The notes below the pieces were generated by a model. It was given only the letters and a program-made list of their open reading frames with translations. It searched no databases and was not told where the DNA came from. From assembly GCA_963585895.1 (NCBI GenBank), contig OY757904.1:23130896-23194895 (forward strand): a DNA stretch of 64,000 nucleotides, in the 5' to 3' direction. Both the position numbers and the translations under genes were made by a program. Below are positions 32,401 through 43,179 of this stretch, one piece after another; within the stretch, counting starts at the first letter, position 1, and the number at the start of each line of letters is the position of its first letter. The DNA comes from Sepioteuthis lessoniana (Eukaryota > Mollusca > Cephalopoda > Myopsida > Loliginidae).

Positions 32401-33984
32401 ACTTACACTTGGGAAATGTCTTGAACCTCCTTATTTCCCCAAATGTCTCCGTAATAATGCTCCGTCAATTTCAACCAAACTTTTAGAAAGAATCCTGCCT
32501 GAAAAAGTTTTAGTTCTTAGTAGAAAATTTATTTTAGACTTGTTTTTTGCTGGTTTTTTGCATTTCAATTTCTCGGTCTTATTGCCTTCTTCAATTTAAA
32601 AGAGTGTTCGTCTTAGCGTCAGTAACCAAATTTCTTCAAAGTCTTTACGTGAGACAAATGACTTTCTCTCTTGAGGTTCTTAGACCTCTCTCCGTTACGG
32701 CCACGTCTGAAGCTAAGTAAGAGGGAATTTCATCCCAAAGATCGACCTGCCTAAAAAATATATAGAAACCTAATTAGTTTTTAAATTTGAGGGAATTAAT
32801 ACTCTTCCTCCAATGAAAATTAATGACTCATCAATTCAAATCGGTAAAGGTTGCTTGCAATGTTAAATTCTCTTTCCATAAGAATTATATATTTAAACAA
32901 ATGCTGAAGAAGGGAAATTGAAGACGAGACAATCCTAACTATCAAAGTGAAATCTTTCGTAAGCTACTTTGGAAAGATTCTCCTAGACTAAGGAAGCAAA
33001 AAGACAATACCAATACCATATCAAAACATTAAGGAAAGATCTGGAATTTCTTGATACTCACAAAAAGGTGGAACTTGTCAAAACATCCACTTTTATTCGA
33101 GAATCATGTGTTTGTGGTAAGAAGACCATATACTCAAAGCTTTTTTCCGACACATTTAAAGTCAGAGGTAAAAACCTGTGATAAAAGTTTCAAAGTTTGA
33201 CTCGGTTATATACAATGATCTTTGTGTCAAAATGTTGGTAAGCAAAATTTGAAGGAAGAATTTCGAATTTCCTAACTTTTCTTGAGGTGATTTGTCCCTC
33301 ACATTATAAACTGAATCTTTCAAAAGAAGTTTGCTTATCCATTGATAATTCAAGTTTATTCCTAATATCACATGCTCAAACTCGGACACAAACTATACCC
33401 AATAATATTAACATATGTGATCTTTTAACGGTCTTATAGCTGGCAGCTGTGAGAGGATTATGGAAAAAGTAAAAATTACCTGATAACAACATACAAATAA
33501 TGTTCCACCGAAATATCGTCATTTTATTGTATTTAACCAAGGAGGTGATCGTTTTGAAACCACTAGTGTTTATAGAGGAACATCTGGGGAATTATAACCA
33601 AAAATAAAAGTTGGTAAAATAATGTAGAAGTTAGACATGATGATTTTTATATGAAATTTAAACGAGGGCCTTGAAGTGTTTACTAAGAACTCGTTCTGAA
33701 AACCTTTAACTAGAGCTGGTATAATAGCAGCTCTTAAAAACCATTAGAACTATAAGGAAGTCAATAAAAAAAAGCCACGAGGCAATTTTGGATAAAGAGA
33801 TCGGGTGCACTTAAGGAGATGTGGCCGGTAAGCAAGTTGGAAAAGGATAGATTCCAACAGGACTACATGTGTGAAAGAGTCTTATGGTGAAAGACCCAAA
33901 CACCCTGATGAGTTTAGGAATATCTTTGATGGTGCATTGCAGTACATCTGAGAAACAGTAAATGTGTTTTTACTGAACGGATAT
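32401..33984. other. Unassigned AT-rich region
   Basis: No family or convincing ORF recognised in ~1.6 kb. This is the longest stretch besides 53.2-55.2 kb without a named element and may hold old unrecognised repeats. Confidence 0.45.
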
Positions 33985-36855
33985 AGACTAAAATGCAAGC
34001 AAACACTACAAATACCCACATTTAACGTAAGAACCTTAAATAGAATAGGACAACTAACAGAGCTAATCGCATCGGCCGAAGAACATAGATTGACATAACA
34101 TGCATACAAGAACACAGATACAAGCACACCGAAGATATCAAATATCACGAAACTGGCAATGGGTGGTCGCTCGTCACCGTATCCGCATGGAAAAACTCTG
34201 TCAACGCTGCAGTAGGAGGGTAGGATTACTTATAGGACCAAGAGCATTAAAACCGATAAATAGCGTTGAGGAAATACAACCTAGAATGATGGCAGCTACT
34301 TTTAACGGCAACATAAGAGCAACAATCATCTCATGCTTCAGCCCCACCAATGTTAGTGAAGAAACTGAACAAGTCACCTTCTACGATGGGCTATCCTCAT
34401 TAGTGCGTAGCATCCCGAAACACAACATGTTAGTCATTGGCGGAGACATGAATGCCCAAATCGGGAAAAACGAAAACAACAAATACAGCCTTCACAACAC
34501 GTCAAATAGGAATGGGCAACATCTAACAGATTTCATGATAGAAAATAGATTAGCATGCCTCAATACAAACTACCAAAAAAAGGGAGGGAAAACTATGGAC
34601 ATACACATACGCAAACAATACTAAAGCTCAGATAGACTACGTCCTTATGAAAAAGAAATGGAAAAATAGTGCAATGAATTGCGAGGCATACTCCTCTTTT
34701 GAGGGTGTGTCCACCGATCACCGAATAGTCACGGCGAAAATACGGTTAAGCCTACGAAAAAACGCCAAACGAACAGCGACCAACAAACACTATGACTGGG
34801 CCCTATTGAAAAACAGAGATATAAGAGATAAATACGTATTAGAATTAAGAAACAGATTCAAAACACTACAAGAAAAGACGGAAAAAAGTACACCAAACGA
34901 CGAATATGAAAATTTCGTCAATGCACACCTCGAGGCAGCGAAATACATTCCAACAAAACTCAAAACTAAATATAAAGCCCCTTGGGAAACATTAGCGGTG
35001 AGAGAAAAACGTGCACTAGTGAAAACAGCCTCCAAAAAAACCCCAACAAACACAAATGCCTTAAAACTAAAAACGGCACAATATCAATTAGCAGGCGTAT
35101 ATATAAAGGAACAGACAGAATACATTCAAAATCAGATAGATAAGATTAGAGACTCGGTGGAAGATAGACAATCTAGGATAGCCTGGCAAACAATAAACGA
35201 AGTGAGTAGAAGAAAGAACACAGCCAAAGCAAAACTGAAAGCAGCAAACCAGCAAGAAGAAATAAAACTGTGGAAATAGCATTTCGAAAACTTACAAGGA
35301 AACCCACCGAAAATAACACATGAGCCAATCACCAGAATTAGCAAACAATTAGACATTAAACTGGGACCGTTCACACAAGAAGAACTAGACTCAGTTCTCA
35401 GAAAAATTAAAAATAGGAAAGCTGCAGGGCTGGATGAAATTCCCCCGGAAGTATGGAAGACCAGACAATTCGACGACATACTGCTCCGACACTGCAACGC
35501 AGTATACAATCAAAATCCGATAGATAGATGGATGAAAAGATGCATACTCCCCTTCCCTAAAAAGGGGGACCTCGGATTAGCCAAAAACTACCGAGGCATA
35601 ACACTTACATCCATAGCAGCCAAAATATACAATGCCCTACTACGAAACCACATAGAACCCGAAATCGACAACATAGAAAAAACCAAAATGGCTTCCGAAG
35701 AAATAGATCCATGCCCTCACAAATATTAACCATCCGTAGAATCCTTGAAGTTGTACTGGCAAAAAACCTACAAGCGACATTAATTTTTGTTGACTTTACC
35801 AAGGCTTTCGATTCCATTCACAGAGGAAAGATGGAACAAATCCTACTAGCGTACGGCATACCTAAAGAAACCGTAGCGGCAATAACGATTCTCTATAGAA
35901 ACACTAAAGTAAAAGTACGATCACTAGATGGAGACACAGAATACTTCGACATTGTAGCAGGAGTACTACAAGGGGACACGCTGGCTCCGTACCTCTTTAT
36001 CATTTGTCTAGACTACGTACTTAGAACATCGATTGACAAAATCAGAGAGAATGGCTTCGAACTGACGAAGAAAAGAAGCAGAAGGTACCCCGCAACAACA
36101 ATTACCGACGCCGACTACGCCGATGACATAGCGATACTGGCAAATACACCTGACCAAGCCGAAATACTACTGCATAGTTTGGAACGAGCAGCAGCAAACA
36201 TAGACCTCTATGTTAATGCATACAAAACGGAATATATGTGCTATAACCAAACGGGGGACATCTCCACTCTAGAAGGAACCCCTCTTAGACTAGTAGACAA
36301 ATTCACTTACCTAGGAAGCAGCGTCAAATCAACCGAAAAGGACATCGAAACGAGGTTGGCGAAAGCATGGACAGCTATCAATTGGTTATCAATTATTTGG
36401 AAATCAGACCTAACCGATAAAATGAAACGCAGTTTCTTCCAGGCAGCGGTCACGTCGATACTGCTATATGGCTGCACTACATGGATGCTAACAAAACGGC
36501 TGGAGAAGATGCTAGACGGCAATTACACAAGAATGCTACGTGCAATCTTAAACAAGTCCTGGCGGCAACACCCGACAAGACACCAACTGTACGGCTACCT
36601 ACCCCCTATCACGAAAACTATTCAAGTTAGACGAGCCAGACATGCAGGACACTGCTGGAGAAGCAGGGACGAACTCATAAGTGATGTACTCTTATGGACC
36701 CCCACACATGGCCGTGCAGGATTACCAGCACGAACATTAATTCAGCAGCTATGTGAGGATACGGGATGTTGTCCTGAAGACCTACCTAGGGCGATGAACG
36801 ATAGGGAGGAGTGGCGAGAGAGGGTCAGGGATATCCGTGCTACCAGCGCGATATG
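33985..36855 (+). mobile_element. RTE-like LINE, longest contiguous copy (L10)
   Basis: Lacks only the 5'UTR and first codons. Order: endonuclease N-terminus (TFNVRTLNRIGQLTELIA), frameshift near 34085, ATIISCFSPTN and VIGGDMNAQIG (34435-34467), another frameshift near 34590, STDHR, then the connector (34647-35279) ending in a stop at 35277-35279 where L9 has Gln. The reverse transcriptase follows, with a 5-nt loss near 35683, then an open frame 35711-36856 (381 codons). Motif A FVDFTKAFDS keeps the Asp; motif B GVLQGDTLAPYLF; motif C YADD at 36116-36127. C-terminal region with HAGHCWRSRDELISDVLLW and EDTGCCPEDLPRAMNDREEW. The 3' end at GATATGATT runs into (AT)n. One ORF of about 1,000 residues, endonuclease first, and a short-repeat tail fit the RTE-like group; exact clade not certain. 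Confidence 0.94.

Positions 36856-36856
<1 letters not shown>

Positions 36857-36926
<70 letters not shown>
36857..36926. repeat. (AT)n microsatellite between LINE and hammerhead array
   Basis: About 35 AT units joining the LINE 3' end to the first hammerhead unit. Confidence 0.95.
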
Positions 36927-36928
<2 letters not shown>

Positions 36929-36998
36929 TCGTAGCTAAATGGTTAGAAGCTTTGGCTTGGTGTTTCAGTCAACCGGGTTTCAATCCCAGCTACGGGGA
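36927..36998 (+). promoter_or_regulatory. tRNA-like head of hammerhead unit 1 (internal pol III promoter-like)
   Basis: GTAGCTAAATGGTTAGAAGC matches an A box and GGGTTTCAATCCCAGC a B box. The ends CCTCGTAG and CTACGGGG can pair as an acceptor stem with one wobble. The anticodon arm is poor, so this is tRNA-like and not a tRNA gene. The same head recurs at 37249-37320 in unit 2. Confidence 0.7.
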
Positions 36999-37004
36999 GA
37001 TACT

Positions 37005-37059
37005 GTCTAGCCACACTGATGAGTTCTGATAGAACGAAACAGATCTGTCTGTGGATGAC
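37005..37059 (+). ncRNA. Type I hammerhead ribozyme, unit 1
   Basis: All conserved parts are present. Stem I: CCACA (37011-37015) with UGUGG (37050-37054), extended by GUC (37005-37007) with GAC (37057-37059) across an internal loop. Core CUGAUGA 37016-37022. Stem II GUUC/GAAC (37023-37026, 37032-37035) with loop UGAUA. GAA 37036-37038. Stem III ACA/UGU (37039-37041, 37046-37048) with loop GAUC. Cleavage triplet GUC, predicted cut after C 37049. The short stem III and looped stem I are typical of metazoan type I hammerheads. Confidence 0.87.
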
Positions 37060-37326
37060 TATAGATATATACTCCACTACACCCGTAGGGTTGAGTTCTC
37101 GAGCGAAGAAGTAATTGTGTCGCCATTAGCGCCTTTGCAAGTCTCTTTGTATTTGAATTGAGATCTCGGCGGCCGTTTGAACAGATGTATGTAAACAATA
37201 GTAATTGTGATTCATAACCGTTTAAAACGTACTTCGTAGCTAATATCTCCTCGTAGCTAAATGGTTAGAAGCTTTGGCTAGGTGTTTCATTCAACCGGGT
37301 TTCGATCCCAGCTACGGGGAGATACT

Positions 37327-37381
37327 GTCTAGCCACACTGATGAGTTCTGATAGAACGAAACAGATCTGTCTGAGGATGAC
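37327..37381 (+). ncRNA. Type I hammerhead ribozyme, unit 2
   Basis: Same as unit 1 except that UGUGG is UGAGG, giving one mismatch in stem I. Core CUGAUGA 37338-37344, predicted cut after C 37371. Together with unit 1 it would release a 322-nt monomer (37050-37371). Confidence 0.82.
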
Positions 37382-37611
37382 TATATATATATATGTATAT
37401 ATATATGTATATATATATATTCATGCATATATATATAGTGAAAATTTGTTCAAAAGGCATTTTTTCACGGATGAACTAGAGTGCTCAAATACTGGTTAGA
37501 ATAGCCGGATGAAACCCAGAATAAATAAATATATAGTCGTTTTCTTATGACAGTTTTATTACTGTTAGATTCTTGTATTTTTACCAAAATACAATCATGA
37601 ATCAAAGCCGC

Positions 37612-37740
37612 CTCGACGGCGGAGTGGTAACCTACTTTGTCTAATGTAAAGTTGGTGGGGAAGTCGATCCCACCTTGAAGCATCCTCCGTGTCAAGTCGC
37701 ACTGAAGAGTTGTGATCCAACGAATCTGTCTGTAGATGAC
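37612..37740 (+). ncRNA. Decayed hammerhead unit 3 with a different tRNA-like head
   Basis: Head GGCGGAGTGGTAACCTAC and GAAGTCGATCCCACC look like A and B boxes but differ from units 1-2. Hammerhead: CUGAAGA 37702-37708 (position 7 is variable in hammerheads), stem II GUUG/CAAC, GAA, then UCUGUC without the 5' strand of stem III (about 5 nt missing). Unlikely to cleave. Confidence 0.6.
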
Positions 37741-37892
37741 AATATATGCGCTCCTTTCCCAGGGATTGAGCACTCTTGAGAAGGAATTAACGGCTGCCAC
37801 CCGCTTAATGAAAAGCTCTTCTAACGAATTGAGCACTCCGGTAACGCAAAAATGTAAATAAACGAAAGCTAAAACATGCGTTATAATTCCCG

Positions 37893-38029
37893 AGCTGACG
37901 TAGTCCGCCTTACGGCTGAGCGGAAAAATACTAAGTCTTACGTAGAGTTAGCCTGGTTTCGATTCGACCCCAGCTTGAGCGTTCTGCGTGTCTAGCCACA
38001 CTGAAGAGATGTGATACAACGAAACCGTC

Positions 38030-38034
<5 letters not shown>
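37893..38034 (+). ncRNA. Decayed hammerhead unit 4 with a third tRNA-like head
   Basis: Head with GCTGAGCGGAAAAATAC and TGGTTTCGATTCGACCCC. The stem I 5' strand CUAGCCACA is kept, core CUGAAGA 38001-38007, stem II GAUG/CAAC with a mismatch, GAA, ACC...GUC. The 3' strand of stem I has been replaced by (TA)n from about 38035. Unlikely to cleave. Confidence 0.55.
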
Positions 38035-38064
<30 letters not shown>

Positions 38065-38067
<3 letters not shown>

Positions 38068-38780
38068 TACTATAGTTATGTAATTTGTTTTATTTCTAAA
38101 GAAAGCAATATCCAATAGATTATGCAATTTATTTTTCTGATGGTCATCTCTATCTTCGACGCTAAATAGAACAACGTATCGGTCAATACATTCTCCTCTC
38201 TTCATTTATATAATCCAATATTTTGTGTTGAAATACTAAATAATGGATCGGATGAATATATAAAAGCTTGAAATTACTTTGTCTCAGAATTTTAGGAAGT
38301 AAAAATCTATGGACAATCTCATAGACTCAAGTAACGAAAATAATGAGAAAAAAGTATTTGAAAAATAGAAATGTAATAAAAACATAATAAAATATAATGA
38401 AAGAATAAAACGAAACGAAACGAAACGAAAAGAGTATTTGACGAGAGTCTCAAACTAAAAATTCCAAATGACAAGTTCATGTCTGGCAGTTTAATCCTCG
38501 TTATTAAATAGAAAAATATACGAAAATACATTTCTGTTAGATTTTAAGTTAATTCAAAGTGACAACTTTCAGTGGACTGTTTGGGCAGTTCAGTGCAATT
38601 GTCATGAACCTGACTGGTCTCTTGTGTACGTGACAATCGATAACAATTTTGAAAGCTCCCCAATGCTAGGATTATATGGGTATGAATAATGCTTAAAGAA
38701 GGAGAGAAAACACACACACACACACAGTATCTCTTTCTGACGCATAAATGTACCAATGGTAAGGTATAGATAATAATTGT
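38065..38780. other. Unassigned AT-rich spacer with (CGAAA)n and (CA)n
   Basis: CGAAA repeats at about 38411-38430 and CA repeats at 38709-38727. No gene recognised. Confidence 0.5.
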
Positions 38781-39250
38781 TTGATTTTAACAACATGTTA
38801 ACCCGACTAGGGTTATTTAAGTTTGGTCTGGTTATGTTTTAAGGCATATCAAGCCTTGTGGGTTATTTAATGCCAAATCATGTTTCTAAATACGTATTAT
38901 ATTTTGTAAGCGAATAGTATATAGAAAACTTTAAGTTTATGTGAGGTAGATCCCATTTGTTTGCTCAGAATTAAATTGTTTTAAGTATTGTTATTTAGTA
39001 CTAATAATTCTATTTAAAATCAGTGTTTTGTTTGCACATAGTAAAATGTTTTCATGTATTGAAAATAAATAAACATTTCGGCTTGACTCATGGATGGGAC
39101 ACTAGCAGGTACTACTGCTCCTGGTCTGATTGGTTCAGATTTGAAATCTCAGTGTCAGATGGAATTTAATGTCACAAACAAGAACATTCATTGGGGGAGA
39201 TAGTCTTACTCATCTGCCGGGATGTTACATGCTCATCTACAGAATCACAA
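38781..39250 (-). mobile_element. A'-type retroposon
   Basis: Tail GTTTTAAGGCATATCAAGCC then GGGTTATTTAATGCCAAATC, body with ATTTGTTTGCTCAGAATT and AAGTATTGTTATTTAGTACT, reversed head ATGGATGGGACACTAGCAGG and CAGTGTCAGATGG. The segment just before the tail (ATGTTAACCCGACTAGGGTT) recurs near 59200. Confidence 0.65.
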
Positions 39251-40011
39251 CGACACAATAATTAAGACGCAATGAATAACGGACACAGGAAGACTTCTTT
39301 ATAAAAATATTTACCTCTCACTTTATTTGTAAGGGTTCGAAAAGAGTTACTCGAGGTTTGCGTGTGAGAGGGAGCTGGAGACCGAACCAAACTGAAATAT
39401 TTTGACCCAAAAGTTATGGTCGGCAACGTTGTGTCTTTCTCGTTCTCCTCTGGACCCCAATTCAATCAGAGCTCCTGGGAGCCCCTTCGGCCAAGTGTGG
39501 CTTTCCCTACCACATTTCCCTCCAACTGGCCCTCGAACTCAACTGTACTACCTTCTGTTCAATTCGTCGGCCTTATATTACCTTCAAACTCCCACGCGGT
39601 GATATGGACACGCCTCCGCAATTTCTTCCGATATCTGGCGATCGGGATGTGTCCCTTCCACTATCTTTGGAATGGCCTGTGTGATCGTCATCGAGCGGAA
39701 ATAACTGTCATGCAGTTCAGAGGTCACTCTCTTCCGGTGCGTCAGTCTATAAGAGTTTAATGGGATTTTTTTTACCTCGTCCTATTTCATCAGCCAATTT
39801 CCGCCCACGCGATTTCCTCTCATAACTGCCATTACAATGTGTCACTTCTTCCGGTGCATCACCTTGAATGGCATTTTTGGCCGGGTCAAAAGGTCAAAAC
39901 ATAACATAACGAATCGCGTTCAGTGTACATAAATTTACATTATTTTTATAGTTTCAAAAAGTTTTTTTGCACACAACCCCAACGAATACGAAAAGTTTTT
40001 ACATGGATATA
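39251..40011. other. Unassigned segment of more balanced composition
   Basis: About 39410-39900 is visibly richer in C and CpG than its surroundings, with an open plus frame 39416-39760 (114 codons, start MVGNVVSFSFSSGPQFNQSS). The word CACTTCTTCCGGTGCATCAC near 39845 varies CACTCTCTTCCGGTGCGTCA near 39726, so it holds an internal repeat. No family recognised; not called a gene. Confidence 0.35.
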
Positions 40012-40555
40012 TTTGACCCATAGGTTGGATCCTAATAGGTTCAAGCACTCCAGATCCAAGTGGGCCTGGGAGTAATAGCAATAAGTGAGTTTGGCTTAGA
40101 TTTAGTTTTGTAGGTCATTTAATGTCAAATCATTTTAATGCATATATATTAAACAAATGATTTCTAAATTTCTAAATATATTTTGTAGATAACATTTTAA
40201 AACGAACGTAAGCTCATTTTCCCACAGATGAATGCTTTCATTATTTTTATCTATTACGAATAATTCTATTTACTATTACTGAACAAATTTTAACGCTATC
40301 TAGAATTGCCATTTAAATCTAACAATTCAGTTGAACATCTGTTATTTGTTTAAACGCAGTTGAATGATCAAACAGTTCTGTTTCAAACAATTCAGTTTAG
40401 GCTAAGAACATAGTTTAAATGTCAAACAGTTCTATTTGACCCATAGATAGAACCCAATCAGGTGCTACCACTCCACACCAGAGTGGAGCTGGGTGCGATA
40501 ACAGTGATGAGGTACTCCGTATTCCCCAAAGCTGATGGTTTTCCACAGAAGTCTG
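40012..40555 (-). mobile_element. A/A'-type retroposon pieces
   Basis: A reversed A' head at 40012-40092 (TAGGTTGGATCCTAATAGGT), then a second element: tail at about 40093-40130, body to 40435, reversed head 40436-40545 (CAATCAGGTGCTACCACTCC). Confidence 0.6.
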
Positions 40556-40854
40556 AGTGAAAATAAGTCTCAAGTCTCCAGGACTCTTCTCAGTATTCTA
40601 TTTGATATGAACAATGCAGTAGTTTGGATAGTGTCCACTCGTCCTCTTATCTTCCAATTCCTCCAGTCTCTGTACTAACCCAATCCAAAAATGCCCTCTC
40701 AAATTCTTTTTCGAACCTTTATTTCTGAAATGATATGATTAAATATTAACATTTTTTCACACAATTCCTGTTTTGATCTGATTTGGCCATATATTCAAAA
40801 AATATATGGCTCACTTAGCAAAAAAATTTTTAAAAAAATACAAATTTGCTTGGC

Positions 40855-40860
<6 letters not shown>
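40556..40860. other. Unassigned AT-rich spacer
   Basis: Nothing recognised. Confidence 0.45.

Positions 40861-40915
<55 letters not shown>
40861..40915. repeat. (TA)n microsatellite
   Basis: About 27 TA units. Confidence 0.95.
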
Positions 40916-40916
<1 letters not shown>

Positions 40917-41161
40917 TTTCTATAATATCTTTTATAAGTAGCCTAGTCACCCAGCCAAAAGGCTCACTACAGAGATTTTTTGTTATAGCAGTCATCTTAA
41001 AAGAATAATAAAATGTCTTGTTCAATTTGCAATGGATAATTTTCATTGATCATTGATTACGTTCAACGTCGTTTTTTTAATTGATTAATTGACTGTAACA
41101 ACAATTCAACCCATTAAAGATTATTTTATGCCAAGAGGTTTGAAAATCGCGTTCATTATGT

Positions 41162-42106
41162 TTGTTTGTTTGTGTGCTTGTTTGGGTTTTAAGCCATATC
41201 AATTTTTGTAGGGTATTTAATACCAAATGTATTTTTATACAAATACACAGTTCTAGTTCAAACAATTCAGTTTAGCATAAATACACTATTTAATAGTCAA
41301 AACACTTCTATTTCAAGCAATTCAGTTTAGTCAGTCAGTTCTAATTCAAATAATTCAGATTAGTATAAGTATAGTTTTTTTCAAAACAGTTCTACTTGGA
41401 ACAATTCAGTTTAGCATACAAAAACAGTTCGATTTCCAACAATTTAGCTTAGCATCAGTGCGTGGTTTAAATTTCAAAACAGTTCTATTTCAAGCAAATC
41501 AGTTTAGCATAAGAACGCAGTTTAGATTTATTTGGTCCATAGATAGGACCCAAACAGTTTCTACCACTCCGGGTCATATTGGAACTGGCAGCGACAGCGA
41601 TGAAGGAGTACTCGGCATTCCCCAAAGCTCCAGCAATACTGGAACCTAACTATCACATTGTTTTGTGTCATAATCCAGGACACTCTTTAGGGGCTCTTAC
41701 CCCTCTGTAGAGATGCGGTCGATTTATTCTACCGTCACAGCCGACTGAGCAATACGCAGAGTTAAATGCAAATACAGTTTTATTTCAGATTATTCGGTTT
41801 AACATAAGTATGAACTTTAAATGCAAAAGCAGTTCTATTTTAAACAATTCAGTTAAGTATAAATGCACATTTTAAATTAAAAAACAGTCCCCTCTCAAAC
41901 AACACAGTTTATTTCTATTTGACCCATGGATAGGATCTAATCAGGTTCTACCACTACAGGCCAGGTTGGACCTAGGAGCAATGGCGATGAAGGGTACTCT
42001 GCATTCAGATTGTTTAGTGTCATAATCAAGATACTCGATGGAAAGGGGTTTTACCAGTCTGCAAATGTGCAGTCGGTGTATTCTACAGCCCCAGTCGACT
42101 GAGCAA
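41162..42106 (-). mobile_element. Long family A retroposon with two heads (A9)
   Basis: Flanked by the exact 13-bp duplication gcgttcattatgt (41149-41161 and 42107-42119), so all 945 bp were inserted as one piece. Reading the plus strand: tail 41165-41240, six or so ~53-bp subrepeats to 41520, head 1 at 41530-41755 (ends cagccgactgagcaatacgc), three more subrepeats, head 2 at 41920-42106 (ends cagtcgactgagcaa). In sense direction the order is head-body-head-body-tail. Confidence 0.87.
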
Positions 42107-42119
42107 GCGTTCATTATGT

Positions 42120-42400
42120 GTTCCTATTAATATTTTTTGCACACGGTCCCGTTGAATACAAATTATATTTAAACAGATCTTTTTGACCCAAAGATGGAAT
42201 TCTAACAAGTACCACAACTTTGCCTCAGAGTAGACCTGGGAGTAATTGCAGTGAATGAGTGCGCCATTTTCACCAGAGCTCCAAAATTGAATCCTCGTCA
42301 TTAGATGCAGTTTACTTTCCAACCCCGGGTACACCTTTTGGGGGGCGATCTTACCTCTATTTAGGGGATACATTTAGCATATTCTGAGCTCCACCAATAA
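42120..42400 (-). mobile_element. A' head that hosts A9
   Basis: Reversed head: CCAAAGATGGAATTCTAACA, CAGAGTAGACCTGGGAGTAA, CGTCATTAGATGCAGTTTAC. A9 lies upstream within the same older sequence. Confidence 0.55.
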
Positions 42401-43179
42401 GGTGAATTTATATTATTGATCCAAATTTTCAATACAGGAAAGATAAGTATGAAATACACATAAGATTCCTTCACTTCTTTCTATATAAATCACCATCATC
42501 ATGGAACGATACTCGAATGTAAAGTCAAAGGGTTCATCAAGGTCCAATTATTTTATGTGAGTCTCTTAACAGCGGGACAATTAATAACCAATTATCTGGA
42601 AGAAGAAATTGGAAAAAATTTTCAAGTAGAAACCCTCAGAATAGTTCTTTATGCTTCGTGCTGCGTTTTTGGGTGGATTTCTGGTCTGTCTGAACTGTAA
42701 ATTTCCTAATAAGTCGAGGCCAAAGGTTTGTGTCAGTTTTGAGTCCTCTTAGTCCAATATTCCTAAAGGTACTTGGCTTCTCCTTTAAGTTCTTGAGTAT
42801 GCCAAGACTTAGGTCATACTCGAAGATTCCCTTGGCAGCATTAGACCATGTAGCTAAGGATAATTAAGAAGAAGCCTTAAGTCTATCGTTGAGAGAGCTT
42901 CAAATAAGTGTATTTATCCGTGCGCGTTCTCTTAAGAGGATTTATATACACATCCAATTGATTTTTGAAATTTGCAATCATATACATTTTACATTACAAG
43001 AGGATACTCATGCTTCTCATTTTGCTGGGTCGTCTGTTGCATTTTGTGGAGGGTATCGTCGAAATATCATTCAAATTCGGAACAAAAGTACTGGGGTTGA
43101 TCGTTTTCTGGCGATCAGTGTTCGCTTCTTAATAAGAAAAAGAAAACACTAAATATTTGTTTAAAAATTATTTCTTTTA
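42401..43179. other. Unassigned region
   Basis: An 87-codon plus ORF at 42889-43152 shows no family I recognise. Confidence 0.4.

Larger units (their letters stand above)
36927..38064 (+). repeat. Tandem array of four tRNA-like/hammerhead units (family E)
   Basis: Hammerhead cores CUGANGA start at 37016, 37338, 37702 and 38001, i.e. spacings of 322, 364 and 299 bp. Each unit has a tRNA-like head upstream and a shared region downstream (TATATACTCC, then GGGTTGAGTTCTCGAG or GGGATTGAGCACTCTTGAG). Units 1 and 2 are about 96% alike over ~140 bp; 3 and 4 are much diverged and have other heads. No ORF. Resembles Sm-alpha of schistosomes (tRNA-like promoter plus hammerhead) and metazoan retrozymes, which are non-autonomous and need a helper reverse transcriptase. 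Confidence 0.8.

Noticed and set aside
33905-33930. CTGATGAG word as another hammerhead
   Set aside because: No GAAA at the right distance and no pairing stems.
36927-36998. True tRNA gene
   Set aside because: A and B boxes and an acceptor-like stem exist, but the anticodon arm is poor and the same segment is repeated 322 bp on in front of a ribozyme.
39416-39760. 114-codon ORF as a host gene
   Set aside because: Low-complexity Ser/Pro-rich start, no recognised domain, overlaps another open frame; composition may explain it.
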